Of a stretch of DNA of 38,573 nucleotides, positions 10,215 to 20,160 are shown piece by piece (position 1 is the first letter of the stretch; each line of letters opens with the position of its first letter). Source of the stretch: Chara braunii (Eukaryota > Streptophyta > Charophyceae > Charales > Characeae); NCBI GenBank assembly GCA_003427395.1, contig BFEA01000650.1, positions 12,289 through 50,861 on the forward strand, read 5' to 3'. The notes below the pieces were generated by a model. The model saw only the letters and a program-made list of their open reading frames with translations. It had not been told where the DNA came from and ran no database searches. Position numbers and translations under genes: made by a program.

Positions 10215-10586
10215 AAATTTTGGTAAGCTACTTTCGCTACGGGAAGCGCTGCCAAAATTTCTACAAATCCAGGGAATTAGTCAATTCTTGATTTTCAAAG
10301 TTCAACTTGTCTAAAGTTCATATATGGCTTAGTAAAAATTTGGAAAGCCTCCTATTCTAAACGGAGTGCTGCCCAAATTTTGCTAATTCAGGGAGTTAGA
10401 CAAAATTGGACTTTGGAAAGTCAAAGACTATTTTTATTTTTATGTTCGGGCTGATATAAATTCTGGAAAGACACTTTTTCTATGGGAAGCGCTGCCAAAA
10501 TTTTCTTAGCTTAAAGGAGATAGATTATATTTTGACAGGCGGCGATTCTGGTGGTCCCTCTGTATAGGGGGCGCTCTGCCAAGGTC
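10215..10586 (+). ncRNA. Four hairpins of a second family (5' LTR)
   Basis: Four units with the same architecture start at 10215, 10335, 10458 and 10544. An outer stem such as AAATTTTGG (10215-10223) faces CCAAAATTT (10252-10260). An inner stem varies: CTTTC/GGAAG, CTCC/GGAG, CTTTT/GGAAG-like and CCCTC/GGGGG, with wobbles. A GCGCTGCC or GTGCTGCC-like 3' shoulder is kept in the first three and modified in the fourth. Spacing is about 120, 123 and 86 bp. A copy is at 34892-35263. I do not recognise a known RNA family. Confidence 0.65.
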
Positions 10587-10766
10587 TACCTTTGCTTCGG
10601 GCACTGCTTAAGAGTAGATTTAAGCTTAGTTAGTTAGGTAGATATTGGAGTGAGATCGTGATTCAAGTTATACTCCAAGGACTTTTAGATTTAGCTTGGG
10701 GATTGGCCTGTCATGTGTTACCGGTTCTCTTGATCATTTGGTTCAGGATCTCGAGTAGATTCAGCT

Positions 10767-10806
10767 CGATCCTACGAGGATCGCCTTCTGTTATCACTGA
10801 TAACAG
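10767..10806 (+). ncRNA. Paired hairpins upstream of GGTCGG
   Basis: CGATCCT faces AGGATCG with loop ACG (10767-10783). CTGTTATC faces GATAACAG with loop ACT (10788-10806), followed by GTCGG. The second hairpin and its GGTCGG tail recur in the sister LTR at 27527-27550 (TGTTATC, loop TCTG, GATAACA), which anchors the colinearity of the two LTR families here. Confidence 0.6.
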
Positions 10807-11175
10807 GTCGGTTGCTGCTTCTTCGGTTTGCGATTCAACTCCAATTCACTCTTGCCACTCAACCTAAAGGCTTTAGCCTTGTGGTTTGAATTGTTTCATT
10901 GTGTTTTCACCCGGACTTTATTGAATGGTCATTTAACAAAAGTACTGAGTATTTACTTTGGGGGAGTTGCACAGGAGTGAGGTTTGTATGGCTAAAGCGA
11001 GGGGTATGAGCATAGGGAATGGTTGAAGTTGACCCCGTGTAGTGTGTGGGCTTTTGTTGAACCTTTGATGTGATTGCAGGTATGATTGTGGTTCGGACTC
11101 TGGATGTGACTGTCTGCGATTACATACATACATGGCTGAGAGGAGTCCCACTGTGACTGTGATAATTGATCGTCC

Positions 11176-11184
11176 TATATAAAG
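11176..11184 (+). promoter_or_regulatory. TATA box of the 5' LTR
   Basis: TATATAAAG is a consensus TATA element about 1.09 kb before the LTR end, so transcription would begin near 11205-11215 and leave an R-U5 of about 1.06 kb. The 3' LTR has TATATAAAT at 35853-35861. If this is the only promoter, the hairpin arrays at 9011-10586 would lie in U3, transcribed from the 3' LTR copy but not the 5' copy. Confidence 0.5.
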
Positions 11185-12092
11185 AAGCTTTATGTATATA
11201 TTTATATGTGTCTTGGGTGTGCGCGCGGCTTACTGTGATCGTGCGCAAGGGTTAGCCAGATTATGGGTTGAGAGAGAAGGAAGATCCTCTGTTATCCTTC
11301 GCTTTTTAGAGATTTTTATAGTTGGACGTTGTAGTCTGTGGCAACCGTCAAAGTCAAACCCCTTGACTTTTGTCCAGGCCTGGAGTAGGGCTCATCTCCA
11401 GGGCGGTAAGGAACGACTGCCACCACAGGTATGGAACTGTGTACCATCCATTCTGCACAAAGTGCAGAAGAGGGTATGTGATCTTCAACCACGCATAGCG
11501 GTTGTCCAGCGTCGAGAGATTGACCCTCCGGGCGCGTGTCAGCCGACACTTGAGTGTCGAACGCGACCCTCGAGATTAACGAGGGTCGCATAAGTATGGG
11601 TACTACATAGTACGCTATCATTGCGACCGCTTGTATACGCTTGCATTGCGAGTCGATACGAGTTAGCCCTGCGTCCGCGCAGTCTTATACTAAGTCTCGC
11701 GTGCGACGCCTATCCGATTTCCGCATCGGGAAGTTATGGGATGGCTACTGAAGGGGCTAGGAGAGTTGTCGCGTTGTTTGATATGTGTGTGTGTGTGTAT
11801 TTTATCTTTGCGTTTGTGGAGTGTTGTATGGGTGGTGAGTGGGATACGTCCTAGTCGACCGACGACGAGTCGCGCTTGGGACCTCAGCCCCCCAAGATGT
11901 CGGTTCGCGCGCGGGTCTGATAGAGGCGTACTACCGCGCGTACCGCCTATGCTACAGCAAACGAGAAACACCCTCGGCTGGTCCACCTCCGCGATTGCAA
12001 CTGATCAGCTTTCGTACTGTGGACTGGTAGCTCGGCGGGGATACGCCCTCCGAAGGGAGGTGACAACTCCCGTAAGGNGGAGGNAAGTCGTG

Positions 12093-12133
12093 CCTCGCGT
12101 AGGCCCTATCCTGTCGTAGGGGCTCGCGGGAGG
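12093..12133 (+). ncRNA. Conserved U5 hairpin with CCTGTCG loop
   Basis: GCCCTA (12103-12108) faces TAGGGGC (12117-12123) around the loop TCCTGTCG, inside a second stem CCTCGCG / CGCGGGAGG. In the sister LTR (28407-28443) the same loop ACCTGTCG is held by TCCCTA/TAGGGA and CTCGCG/CGCGAG, so the closing base pairs change together. The 3' LTR copy is at 36770-36810. The position, 140-180 bases before the LTR end, is also conserved. Confidence 0.65.
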
Positions 12134-12274
12134 TATGGCTGGCGCACTCGGCCGGAGCGGCTTGCGGAAGCTCCATGTATATTCGCGACGAAGGATTTAA
12201 ACCAACTCCTGCGTGATGCGGCCGGGAGGGTCCCGCGCTGCCTCGTGCGGTGCCGGACCGATGCGCTCGATAGG

Positions 12275-12292
12275 TGGCGTCGTTGCTGGGGA
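12275..12292 (+). other. Primer binding site, tRNA-Asp type
   Basis: TGGCGTCGTTGCTGGGGA lies two bases after the LTR end. It matches 16 of 18 bases of TGGCGCCGTTGCCGGGGA, the complement of the 3' end of plant tRNA-Asp used by Athila-type elements. Both differences are C-to-T. The position right after the LTR is diagnostic for minus-strand priming and fixes the element's orientation as plus. Confidence 0.8.
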
Positions 12293-13340
12293 TAATGGTT
12301 GCCTACCGTTGTCCCTGGTGGAACGACATCCGGGTATGGGAATGTGAGAAATAGGCAAAGTGAGATGTGGTGGTATGAATATGTCTAAGTATGATGGTTG
12401 TGGGAGTTGGCCCTGCAAGGGACCTATTATGGTCGGAAGAATTATCCGAGTGGTCATGAGAACAACTGGGTACCTTTGCATTAAAGTAAGGCTGGGGACG
12501 TGTAAAGGGAGCCTACTATGTTAGGAGTCATCGAGGGGCTTCGAGGAAAGTTGGGTTAAGGAGGCCAAAGTTTTATGAACCTGAATGCGGGATCCTTGAG
12601 TCTGGGTTCTAAGTGGTTGTGTGGGTTATATAGCCTTGAATGTGTGAGGTATGCCACACGCGATCTGTTTGAGCTGGGTGTATAAGGCAGTTAAGAGATG
12701 CAGTGAGCACTGTGTTCAGGCCTCAATAAAAAGGACTACGGGAAGTAGTGAATTTGCATGACGCTTGTCCCTATAAAGGAGGGTATCTTAACCTAGAGGC
12801 AGGCGGAGTAGCAGTGAAGAAGCTAACACCTATATTATTTTGCCTACTTTTGATGGGGCAATGAATTGTGATTGGTGTTTAGAGCTTCGCTCGAATCTTT
12901 CCAGGTTCGGGCCGTCCGCTTTGATCTATGGGTTGGAGCTAAGGACTTGAGACTATTCTTGTCTAAGGGCACTTCTCTTGAGTTATATATTGAACTCATT
13001 CGTAGACGTCAGATCTTACCTGATTAGGCTTGCCTTACGTCTATTTGTGTGAGGCTATGTGCTGGATGACTATATTCCTTTGATAATTATCCTTGTCAGA
13101 AATATTTATATGGGTTATGTATCTGAAGTATATATTTGAACTATTTAGTCTGCAAGGATTTATATGAGTGTCTCGAAGTCCAATTATTGACTTACGACTA
13201 TCTATTAAGTCTATGTGTTTGGATTACCCCTTAAAAAGGGGGAGGGATGTTGGAACGCTATTGTCAGTTGGTAACGGAAGGCGTATGCTAGACGTTTTTT
13301 GTGATGGGCAGAACCCAGACCAAAGCGAAGGCAACTCAGG
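12293..13340 (+). other. Untranslated leader region of the giant element
   Basis: About 1 kb follows the primer binding site without a supported gene. A purine-rich run at 13233-13247 followed by TGTTGG resembles a polypurine tract next to an LTR start, but no matching LTR end was found, so I do not annotate one. Packaging and dimerisation signals would be expected here; none can be identified from sequence alone. Confidence 0.5.
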
Positions 13341-14012
13341 ATGCCTTATGATTGGGAGGATCCCAGTGTGACCTTGCCTGTTAAAAGGGAAGAAGGACTC
13401 GAGGTATCCTTTCCAAGGAGAGTCAAGGAAGGAGAGTATATCTCTTCCTGGTGGGGCGCACTGACAGGCAAGGGTATCTTCATCTGGATCGAGTCTGGTT
13501 TTGATGATGATAAAGATTGTGCGATCGTAAGGGTGACACTGTACGCATCTTCCTCGTTCTGGGTCAAGCATGGGGCCGAGTTGACACTTGGGCGCGGGGG
13601 CATGCTTGCGAGGCCACTAAGGATAGTTGAGGGGGTTGCGGAAAAATGGGCAAGGGACAGGGTCCATGAAGGGGAAGAGCGAGTGGTGACCCATGTAGAG
13701 GTCAAACGTGCCGATGAGTTTAGGCTTCCTTCTGCCCCACTACGGATCGGCCTGCCTGAATTTTTGGTAGAGGAATGTTTCGGGGGGCAGGAAAGGGTAG
13801 AGGTTGCAGCAGAAGCCGCTGTGAGGGCGCGAGAATGGGGGTAAGCACGATACACGTGCGAGCTGATATATGGGTTGTACTTGGACCAGAGATTTTTGCC
13901 CTATAGCCAAGAACTCAGGGACGTGGCCAATGTGGTCGACGCCTATGCGAGCTCCCATCATCCTAATAGGGAGGTTGTAGACTGGGACGAGGTCCGTGCG
14001 GTGGCTGGCCGA
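13341..14012 (+). pseudogene. Unrecognised open frame in the internal region
   Basis: A frame encodes 167 residues from 13341 to a TAA at 13842-13844 and continues in the same frame for about 56 more codons to TAG at 14010-14012. The composition is protein-like: acidic and tryptophan-containing at the start (PYDWEDPS, SSWWGALTGKG), then charged and alanine-rich segments, and a plausible continuation (QRFLPYSQELRDV) after the TAA. It shares its frame with the gag-like region at 14619 but is separated from it by non-coding sequence. I recognise no domain. It may be the N-terminal part of a Gag or an extra ORF of the element. A minus-strand frame of similar length overlaps it, so coding status is uncertain. 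Confidence 0.4.
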
Positions 14013-14618
14013 TAGAGGGTGGTTTTGTATCCTGCCAGAGTGTCACTGTCCTTTATGGGCTTGTGTACATAGGTGGGTAAGAGAGCAGGGTTGGTAGACT
14101 AATCGATTGCGTGAACCGAACACCTATGTTTTAATCGGCGGGGTCATGACGATATGCTGAATGGGCCGTGAGGCATGTATATATGTATTTTAGTGCGNGA
14201 GGTGTATATACNGGATCCTAAANGGTTCTAAGTTAGCCTAGGTAGGCTTGCTCTCGAACCTTGCCCAAAGGGTAGGTTGGTTAGAGTAGAAGGGGGGATC
14301 TCGCCTATGATATGAGTATGGGGATCAATAACGCTCGACGTGGCCNCGATGACCGTCCGCCTAAGCCTGGCTTTGAGGGCCCTGCCGATGTGAGGTGTAT
14401 ATTGTCTATGGAACTCTATAGCTNAAGTTAGGGCCATATTGTATAAATGGGAAGAGGGTTGGTGTGAGACGGGTAGTAGCCCTGTTTGTTTTAAGCTGTC
14501 TTGCGCCCCAACCTGATGGTCGACTGCTTGTCATGCGAGTCAGGCCGGTACCAGCATCATTGCTGAAGAGAGCAGTTTTGCCAAAATCCTATTCTGNAGG
14601 AGTACGTGCCTNGGTAAA

Positions 14619-15902
14619 GTGTTGTTGTGCGAGTNAGTGAGCGACTCGATGGCCCCAGAGCTNCGCGCCCTGCTGTNTCAGGGATGGGGGTTGGCTGCCT
14701 TCCTAGNCGGCTATCAGGATTTCGCCCTCGNGAGGATGTGGGACGAAAAGGCGATGTGGANTATGCTACCGTTGTTTGTCTGCGAGNAGTNAAGTGAGGA
14801 GGTGTACACCCTCATGCTGAAGTCGCAGACCTGGGATGAGCTGGAAAGTTCGCTGAAGTTGAGATTCCCAGAGGATGGAGCTGGAGGCCAGCTTGGTGAA
14901 GGCCTTGAGCAACCAGCTGGGGTTGCGTCAACACAAGGAGAGTTGAGTGGTATANAAAGGCAAGTTCGGATGTTAGAAGAAAGNTTGACGCGATTAGAAG
15001 AAGCCAGGCGTGGCAAGAGGAAGGCCTCTGAAGGAGCATTGAGTGGGCCGGCTGGGCAGGGTGAGGCAGAGGCAAGGGAAGTTCATNANGAGTTACTTCT
15101 CCACNAGGGAACCTCGAAGGGGCGAGCTTGCGCCCCGGAAAGAGGCAAAGGCGAGGGGTTCATTGAGGTAAAGGAGGACCGGGGATCTAGTATGGCCTTG
15201 CCTGGCATTGCGCCTGATCCGAAGAGAGGGCTCATCAACGTGGAAACATCCTCAGCTGCGAGTCGGAAGGGGCAAAGGAGTGAGTGGTGGCCAGAGCACT
15301 GGGCAAAGGTGGTATGTGATCGTTGGAGAAAGATTGACCATACCCCTCAAGGAAGTAAAGAAAAGGGTGTGACGAGAGAAAAAGGGAAGCATGAACCTCC
15401 CAAGTTGACAAAGGCTCAGCGGAAGGCGAGGAAACGGACCCAGGGAGGCCAAGGTACCAAAAAGGGGCAGGGCATGCGGCAGAGAGGGGCCACCCCGCTA
15501 GAATTGAGAGGCGAGCCAGCACAGGCGGGGCCTCCGCCGACCGAGCGGGCATTATACGGGCCGTGGACACCATACGACCAAGTGGGACCAAGGCCTATAT
15601 ATAATCTATATCTGCCCTAGATGCAAGGCATTTGTTTGGGCCCACAAATAAGTATGATGCCGCCTAGGCCTCCTGCAGTCCAGATCCGACCGATTTTGCC
15701 TATGGGACTGTTGCAGCCACCGACACAGCGGGTGTCACAAGGCGACATGGCCGGTGCAGAGGGCCAAAGGCGGGAAGCTGGAAGTGGCCGCGGGGATGAG
15801 GGGTGCAACAATAGAGGGCAAGGTAGAGGCAGAGGAGGCCTTGGAGGGCGCGATGGACGCCAGCGGAACCATAAGGGGGATGTGGGGAAGAAAAAGGCAT
15901 GA
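14619..15902 (+). pseudogene. gag: Gag-like protein with RG-rich tail, internal TAG
   Basis: A 333-codon frame (14619 to TAG at 15618-15620) continues in frame to 15902, giving about 427 codons with one stop. The frame as listed opens with GTG, not a normal eukaryotic start, so the true start lies upstream or is lost; several Ns hide residues. Residues about 12-85 resemble a retrotransposon Gag helical domain (GWGLAAFL, WDEKAMW, TWDELESSLKLRF). A predicted coiled coil of charged residues follows, then a long basic region, and after the TAG an arginine-glycine-rich tail (RGQGRGRGGLGGRDGR) of the RNA-binding kind. No CCHC knuckle is seen. Gag would form the particle that packages the RNA. The TAG may be a mutation (CAG to TAG) or a readthrough site. 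The family assignment is an inference from pattern and position. Confidence 0.5.
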
Positions 15903-16680
15903 CAACATTGACAAGCAGCAACTGAGCGGTAGTCGGGTAGGAAAGGCAGCCAAGGGAATGCCAAAGGGAGAGTAGGGTGACTGGAAGATGTAAAGAGGTG
16001 ATAGAGGAGGTGGGGTTAGAGAGAATATAGTAGTGTGAGGGAAGAGAAGACTCTTACCTGTGAGACAATGAGCAATAAGTTAAGGGATAGTCTTGGATTG
16101 CTTTGGGCTGGTTTAGTATAATAAATTCAATCTTGTATATGTGAACGTAGAAGTAGGCTAGTGCGATTGTTGACTGTGTGGTCCCATGCCTCGTATTTTA
16201 GCCAACAAAGGATCTGACTGTATACTAAATAAGTGGGGAAGAGTGTATATACTAAGGTGTTGTGAGTGTATATGGGATCCTAAAGAGACCTTAAGGTAGG
16301 TGAGGAAAGTGTCTCTGAGGTTCTTATGGCTGCTTAGGGGTAGGATGACTACAGCGCGATCAAAATGAGAGAGTCGGGCCATAAGCGTAAGAGGTACGCT
16401 GTGCTAAGAGACCGTGTGAGGATGCGATCTGGGTTAAGGAACACTGATTCAACCTGATCATGGTAGTTGGTTCTCTTAGGCATGTACTTCAAGGATATCC
16501 CTCAAAGATCCGAAATGAAGTGATTGTGCTTGGGGGTTGAGTTTGCTCTTGATCACGTTGCCCTGAATTATAAAGGTATACATACCCATGCGCTTGTAAC
16601 TAGGGTATGCATAGAGGCTTGGTAGGGGTTTGAGTTCGAATTTCTCGTAGTTTATGTCTTGAGTTATACATCTTCTTTAA
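15903..16680 (+). other. Internal region, no gene seen
   Basis: No supported coding frame. A GTGTATAT-GGGATCCTAAAG motif near 16266-16285 is also present in related form near 14202-14222, which hints at an internal duplication. I see no protease or RT remnant where a pol gene would be expected to follow gag. Confidence 0.4.
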
Positions 16681-17198
16681 ACAGAAAAATTCCCGCGAGA
16701 AACGACAGTTGAAAAAACATTCCATTAAAAACAAATCCTTCATATTTATAAATTACCATTCCCATGTTTGTCCAATTATAAAATTTCCAGTTTTATTTGA
16801 TAAGTTCTCATCTAAATATGAGTTTTCCATTCCAACTACATCTATTTGTTCAAGATGGAATGAAAGTTTGGACGAGTTTATGAAATGTTTTAAGTAAACT
16901 TTCATTCTACTACAACAAATATCTTTTAATTTAGATTGGATTAACCTATTTATGACTGAAAATCCTTATTTAGAATGACAGTTTAATTAAAATATTTCAT
17001 GAAATCATCCAGACTTTCATTCCATCTCTAGCATGCAGTTCAAATAAGAAGGNATACCCCATTCTTGGAAGGAAAGTTCTCAAGTAAGACGNAAAATTTT
17101 AAAATTGGAATGACATTTTTTAAGATGAAATGAAAATTTAAAATTTAGAATGTAATTTTAGTATAGAATGAATATTTAATTCTGGGAATTTTTTCTGT
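16681..17198. mobile_element. Foldback MITE-like element, about 520 bp
   Basis: ACAGAAAAATTCCC (16681-16694) is inverted as GGGAATTTTTTCTGT at 17184-17198, with one extra T. A second inverted pair, 16854-16886 and 16994-17026, matches over 33 bases with about five mismatches, so much of the element can fold back. It is markedly AT-rich compared with its surroundings and non-coding. No target duplication is evident. It is a non-autonomous inverted-repeat element nested in the internal region of the giant retrotransposon. Confidence 0.6.
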
Positions 17199-17648
17199 TG
17201 TTCGATAGGTGAGGGNTACGATTATACCTTATGTNGNCCTGCTTCAGTTTAAANGCTCTAGCCAGAAAGGGGGCATCCTTTGTGTGATATTGGTGTCGAT
17301 TTGAGTCGAGAGTATTCGACTTTAAGTGTATACAAGTAGTTCAAGACTATATTTGTTCGCCTGAATTGGGATGTTATACCCCTGAGGGTGTTTGAGTTGG
17401 AACGTTGTCTCAGACTGTTTCTTTGTATATGACGATCACAATCACTCTCACACGCNTGNATTTTATCCTNATGAATGGTGATTTTGTGTGGAAAAAATAT
17501 ATAAGAGGAGCCTTCTGTGCCATGGAATTGTGAGAATGGATGGATGTGGACTGACTCTCCGATATGCTNGAGCGAGCTGCCCACGGGCGGGTGATAAGGC
17601 CGAGTATAAGGAGAGGTAGTGCAGTTTGTTGTGTGACGGAAGTGTAAG

Positions 17649-17798
17649 AATCCTAAGGGATTTTGTGAGTCTCTGAGACTCGAATGCTTANNATGNNGGA
17701 TGTTTTACGGTTGAGNTGTGAAGAGGGNCCATAAGCAGGTCCCTCACTCAAGTTGTTTCGTGGTTGAGTTGTGAAGAGGACCCATAAGTTGGCCTCTT
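17649..17798 (+). ncRNA. Hairpins in the internal region, two with CCATAAG-type loops
   Basis: AATCC/GGATT and GAGTCTC/GAGACTC palindromes lie at 17649-17683. Next, GAGGGNC (17723-17729) faces GTCCCTC (17739-17745) around CATAAG, supported by TTGAG/CTCAA outside, and AAGAGG (17774-17779) faces CCTCTT (17793-17798) around CCCATAAGTTGG. The CCATAAG...TTGG loop core matches the type with TTCCATAAGATTGGA in the LTR array, suggesting the hairpin family also occurs outside the LTR. Confidence 0.5.
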
Positions 17799-18297
17799 AG
17801 TTTGAGTTGTTTTATGNTTGAGACCCCTTCAGATTAAGGAAGGTGGTGGTGTTGCTTATTGGAAGACNCATCTTCAAAGGGAANGTGTTTTAAAAAGGAT
17901 CGCATGATAGCTCATCCTAGAAAGAGAGGGATGGCTGGGAGACTTATTGAGAGAGACCTCCTTCGTGTGAAAGGTGGTTAATAGATTTAAGGGCATGGTA
18001 AGCAATGTTTGAGTTGATAAAGTCTGACGAGAGGAACCAGAATTACGGTTTGGATCATTAGTGGAACTGAGATGGTCGCAAGTCAGTGCATTAAGATGTC
18101 GTGGCATGTGTGGTCTGCTGTCTCTGATCAAGTCAGTGGGCCACGGCCTTGTGGGAGCCTAGCGGTGAATTTGTTTGTGATTGTGAGAAGGGGCCGTGCT
18201 TTCTATGTTGTCCCATGGGGAGCTGGTAAACACCTTTAAAAGTGAGACAGACGCCTGCGTAGTCCCGCAGCGGGGTTGTGGTCTGTTTTGCGGCGCA

Positions 18298-18301
18298 CCG
18301 T
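18298..18301. repeat. Target-site duplication CCGT of the nested LTR, left copy
   Basis: CCGT precedes TGTCGG at 18302 and follows the terminal CA at 28574-28577. The duplicated bases are the same as at the outer element's insertion. Confidence 0.7.
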
Positions 18302-18306
18302 TGTCG

Positions 18307-18336
18307 GACCAAATACCCTTACAAGGGTATTTGGTC
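18307..18336. other. Terminal hairpin of the sister LTR
   Basis: GACCAAATACCCTT (18307-18320) faces AAGGGTATTTGGTC (18323-18336) with spacer AC: 14 perfect pairs. It matches the hairpin at the start of the 7.5-kb LTR in core and spacer but differs in the outer pairs. Confidence 0.75.
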
Positions 18337-18833
18337 ATGCTTTTGCATTCGACACAGTGGCGACGTCGGCTACCGTGATGAAGCCAGTCTGGAATGGAAA
18401 GGGTGTGCATGCTTGAGCGTGACACTCGAAACGAATTCCTCAGTCATTAAGGCCGGCGCAAAATCGGTGAGAAAAATTCGTTAAGTATGTGCGCGCGTTG
18501 TTATGACGAACGCTGTGAAGGTTAGGATTTGCAGTAATACCCTTTGACCGAAGAGGTTGAGGGGTCGATAGGGTTGATGTATGACGAGTAGATCTACGAT
18601 GTACGCTGAGACTTAATCGTTAGTACATCAGTCATAATAAATTAATACGCGCCCCGGTCGTACGACCGGAGAAATTATTACTGTATGATCATCGAGGTTG
18701 AGGTAGCACCCCGATTGTTGACGATTGCTCGAGCGGTACCTTTATCCTTACTTGTGCACCGTAAGCGAGGTTGAGGCTCTAACTCAGCCTCCCGTAGGTA
18801 GAAAAGGGAGTCGCCCCTTGGGAGGTGACTTCC

Positions 18834-18880
18834 TGACCGGATGACTACCCTAGTGACCGGATGACTACCCTAGCGACCGG
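18834..18880 (+). repeat. Short tandem repeat, about 23-bp unit
   Basis: GACCGGATGACTACCCTAG is repeated twice and begins a third time. It is a local duplication inside the sister LTR. Confidence 0.7.
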
Positions 18881-20074
18881 TGCCTTCGTCCCTCTGCCAA
18901 GGGAGACATCGGTGTAAGCTCTGATATCATCTATACAGGGCCTAGACTCATAGTACTTGGACTGATACCCACCTACCTAACGGTACTAGGCCTATGAAAA
19001 ACGCCGATTTTGTCTTCTTCTGCTCGGCCTTGACTACCCGGCTCGTCCGACTTGGAGTGATACCGGCCTACCTACTACTCAAGTGTTTCAGGCGGCTCTT
19101 AAGTGCCGCAAACCTCTCTTCCCGCCACTTGAGTGTTTTCCCCGCGGCCACCCTCAATGTCACGGTCATAGGTAAGTACCGATCCTTCGGGCTTTCCGTT
19201 GAATCAAGTGCCCGCTTGGGGAACACACGCATTCAAGATCGGCGAGCCCTCAGACAGGCACGTTGACCAGCAAGCGTGCCCACTCACAGACCTAGAAACA
19301 GGCTCAGACCACTAGGTGGGCTGAACCCCGGTACTCTACTTATGTCTGAGCGGCTCCTCTTTTAACCAGAGTAGGAGCTAGCTTAGTAGGTTGAGGTATA
19401 GTCTGTTAAGCAGTGAATTTAGGGAACGAATCCAGTTGATTGCTGAGCTAGCTCCTTTTGAAAAGGAGCCCTGCTTTTGTTTTGTCCGGTTTCAAGTGTC
19501 CGGGCTTGAACCCGCGACCTTAGTGTTAGGATTAGCTCTAGTTAGGTGGTCTGCCCGACAGATGGCACGACCGGGTAGTTAGGTAGTTAGATTTCTCTTT
19601 CTTTTGTCTTATTCATTTTTTATTATTATTATTTTTCTTTTCTTTACAATTTCTGGATTCTTTTGTTTTTCTTCATTTATTTTCTTTTGCCCCGATTCTC
19701 GTAAGAAAACTAGATGAACTAATGATTAGAACCGGGGCAGGTTCATTCCCCCGGGACTTCCCGACATCCCGCTCCGACAACGATGGGGAGACTATCGAGT
19801 TGGAGTACGACAGGGAAGGGTAGCGTATGGGCGAAGAGAGCGACACAGCAAGCCCGGGCTAGCGAGCTGAGGGGATTGCGTGCGGGCGAAGGACGAGCGC
19901 AGCGAGGAGCAGGGGGTAGGAGAGGAGCGCAGTGAGGAGCAGGGGGCAGGAGAGGAGCGCAGCGAGGTAGCGACCGCATACGAGGAGGAAAGGGGCGCAA
20001 ACGCTAAAGAAAGGGGTACGGGGGCAAGGAAAGGGAAAACGCGATTGCCAGCAAGCAGAAGTGGGGCGCGCGAG

Positions 20075-20109
20075 AAAAAGAAGAGGAAGAAGAAGAGAAG
20101 AAGAAGGAA

Positions 20110-20141
<32 letters not shown>

Positions 20142-20160
20142 AGCGGGAAGAGGGAAGGAG
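20075..20160 (+). repeat. Purine-rich GAA/AAG microsatellite
   Basis: A degenerate (GAA)n/(AAG)n tract inside the sister LTR. Lysine-rich frames across it are an artefact of the repeat. Confidence 0.8.

Larger units (their letters stand above)
4777..12272 (+). repeat. 5' LTR, about 7.5 kb
   Basis: The left long terminal repeat is colinear with 29410-36949. It starts TGTCGACGCG, and its final CA appears as TA at 12271-12272, a likely C-to-T decay. The 3' LTR has an extra 68 bp near 29913-29980 and lacks about 23 bp near 33096. Bases 4810-8690 are GC-rich and hold no supported gene. Bases 8690-10900 hold hairpins and hairpin arrays. A TATA box sits at 11176, and the last about 1.1 kb would be R-U5. 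Many modest frames in the GC-rich part look like composition artefacts. The length exceeds the LTRs I know from the large plant Ogre-type elements. Confidence 0.9.

Noticed and set aside
10658-10867. 69-codon hydrophobic frame identical in both LTRs
   Set aside because: It runs through the conserved hairpins at 10767-10806 and lies in a stretch identical between LTRs, so there is no independent support for coding.
11563-11589. Perfect 9-bp hairpin GCGACCCTC/GAGGGTCGC as a conserved LTR structure
   Set aside because: The copy in the 3' LTR has two mismatches and no counterpart was found in the sister LTR, so conservation is not supported.
13233-13253. Purine run followed by TGTTGG, like a polypurine tract and LTR start
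   Set aside because: No matching LTR end, primer site or second copy was found, so it is kept only as a note.
18302-18354. A very short (53-bp) TRIM-like LTR ending TCGACA before a TGGCG-like primer site
   Set aside because: The flanking bases do not duplicate (CCGT against CAGT), while the end at 28573 gives an exact CCGT duplication and a full set of LTR landmarks.
19486-19570. tRNA-like antisense sequence (GGGCTTGAACCC with GCGACCTTAGTGTTA)
   Set aside because: The B-box-like part is suggestive, but the T stem is out of register and the other arms do not fold properly; at most a tRNA-derived relic.
20084-20160. Lysine-rich frame
   Set aside because: It is a translation of the GAA/AAG microsatellite.
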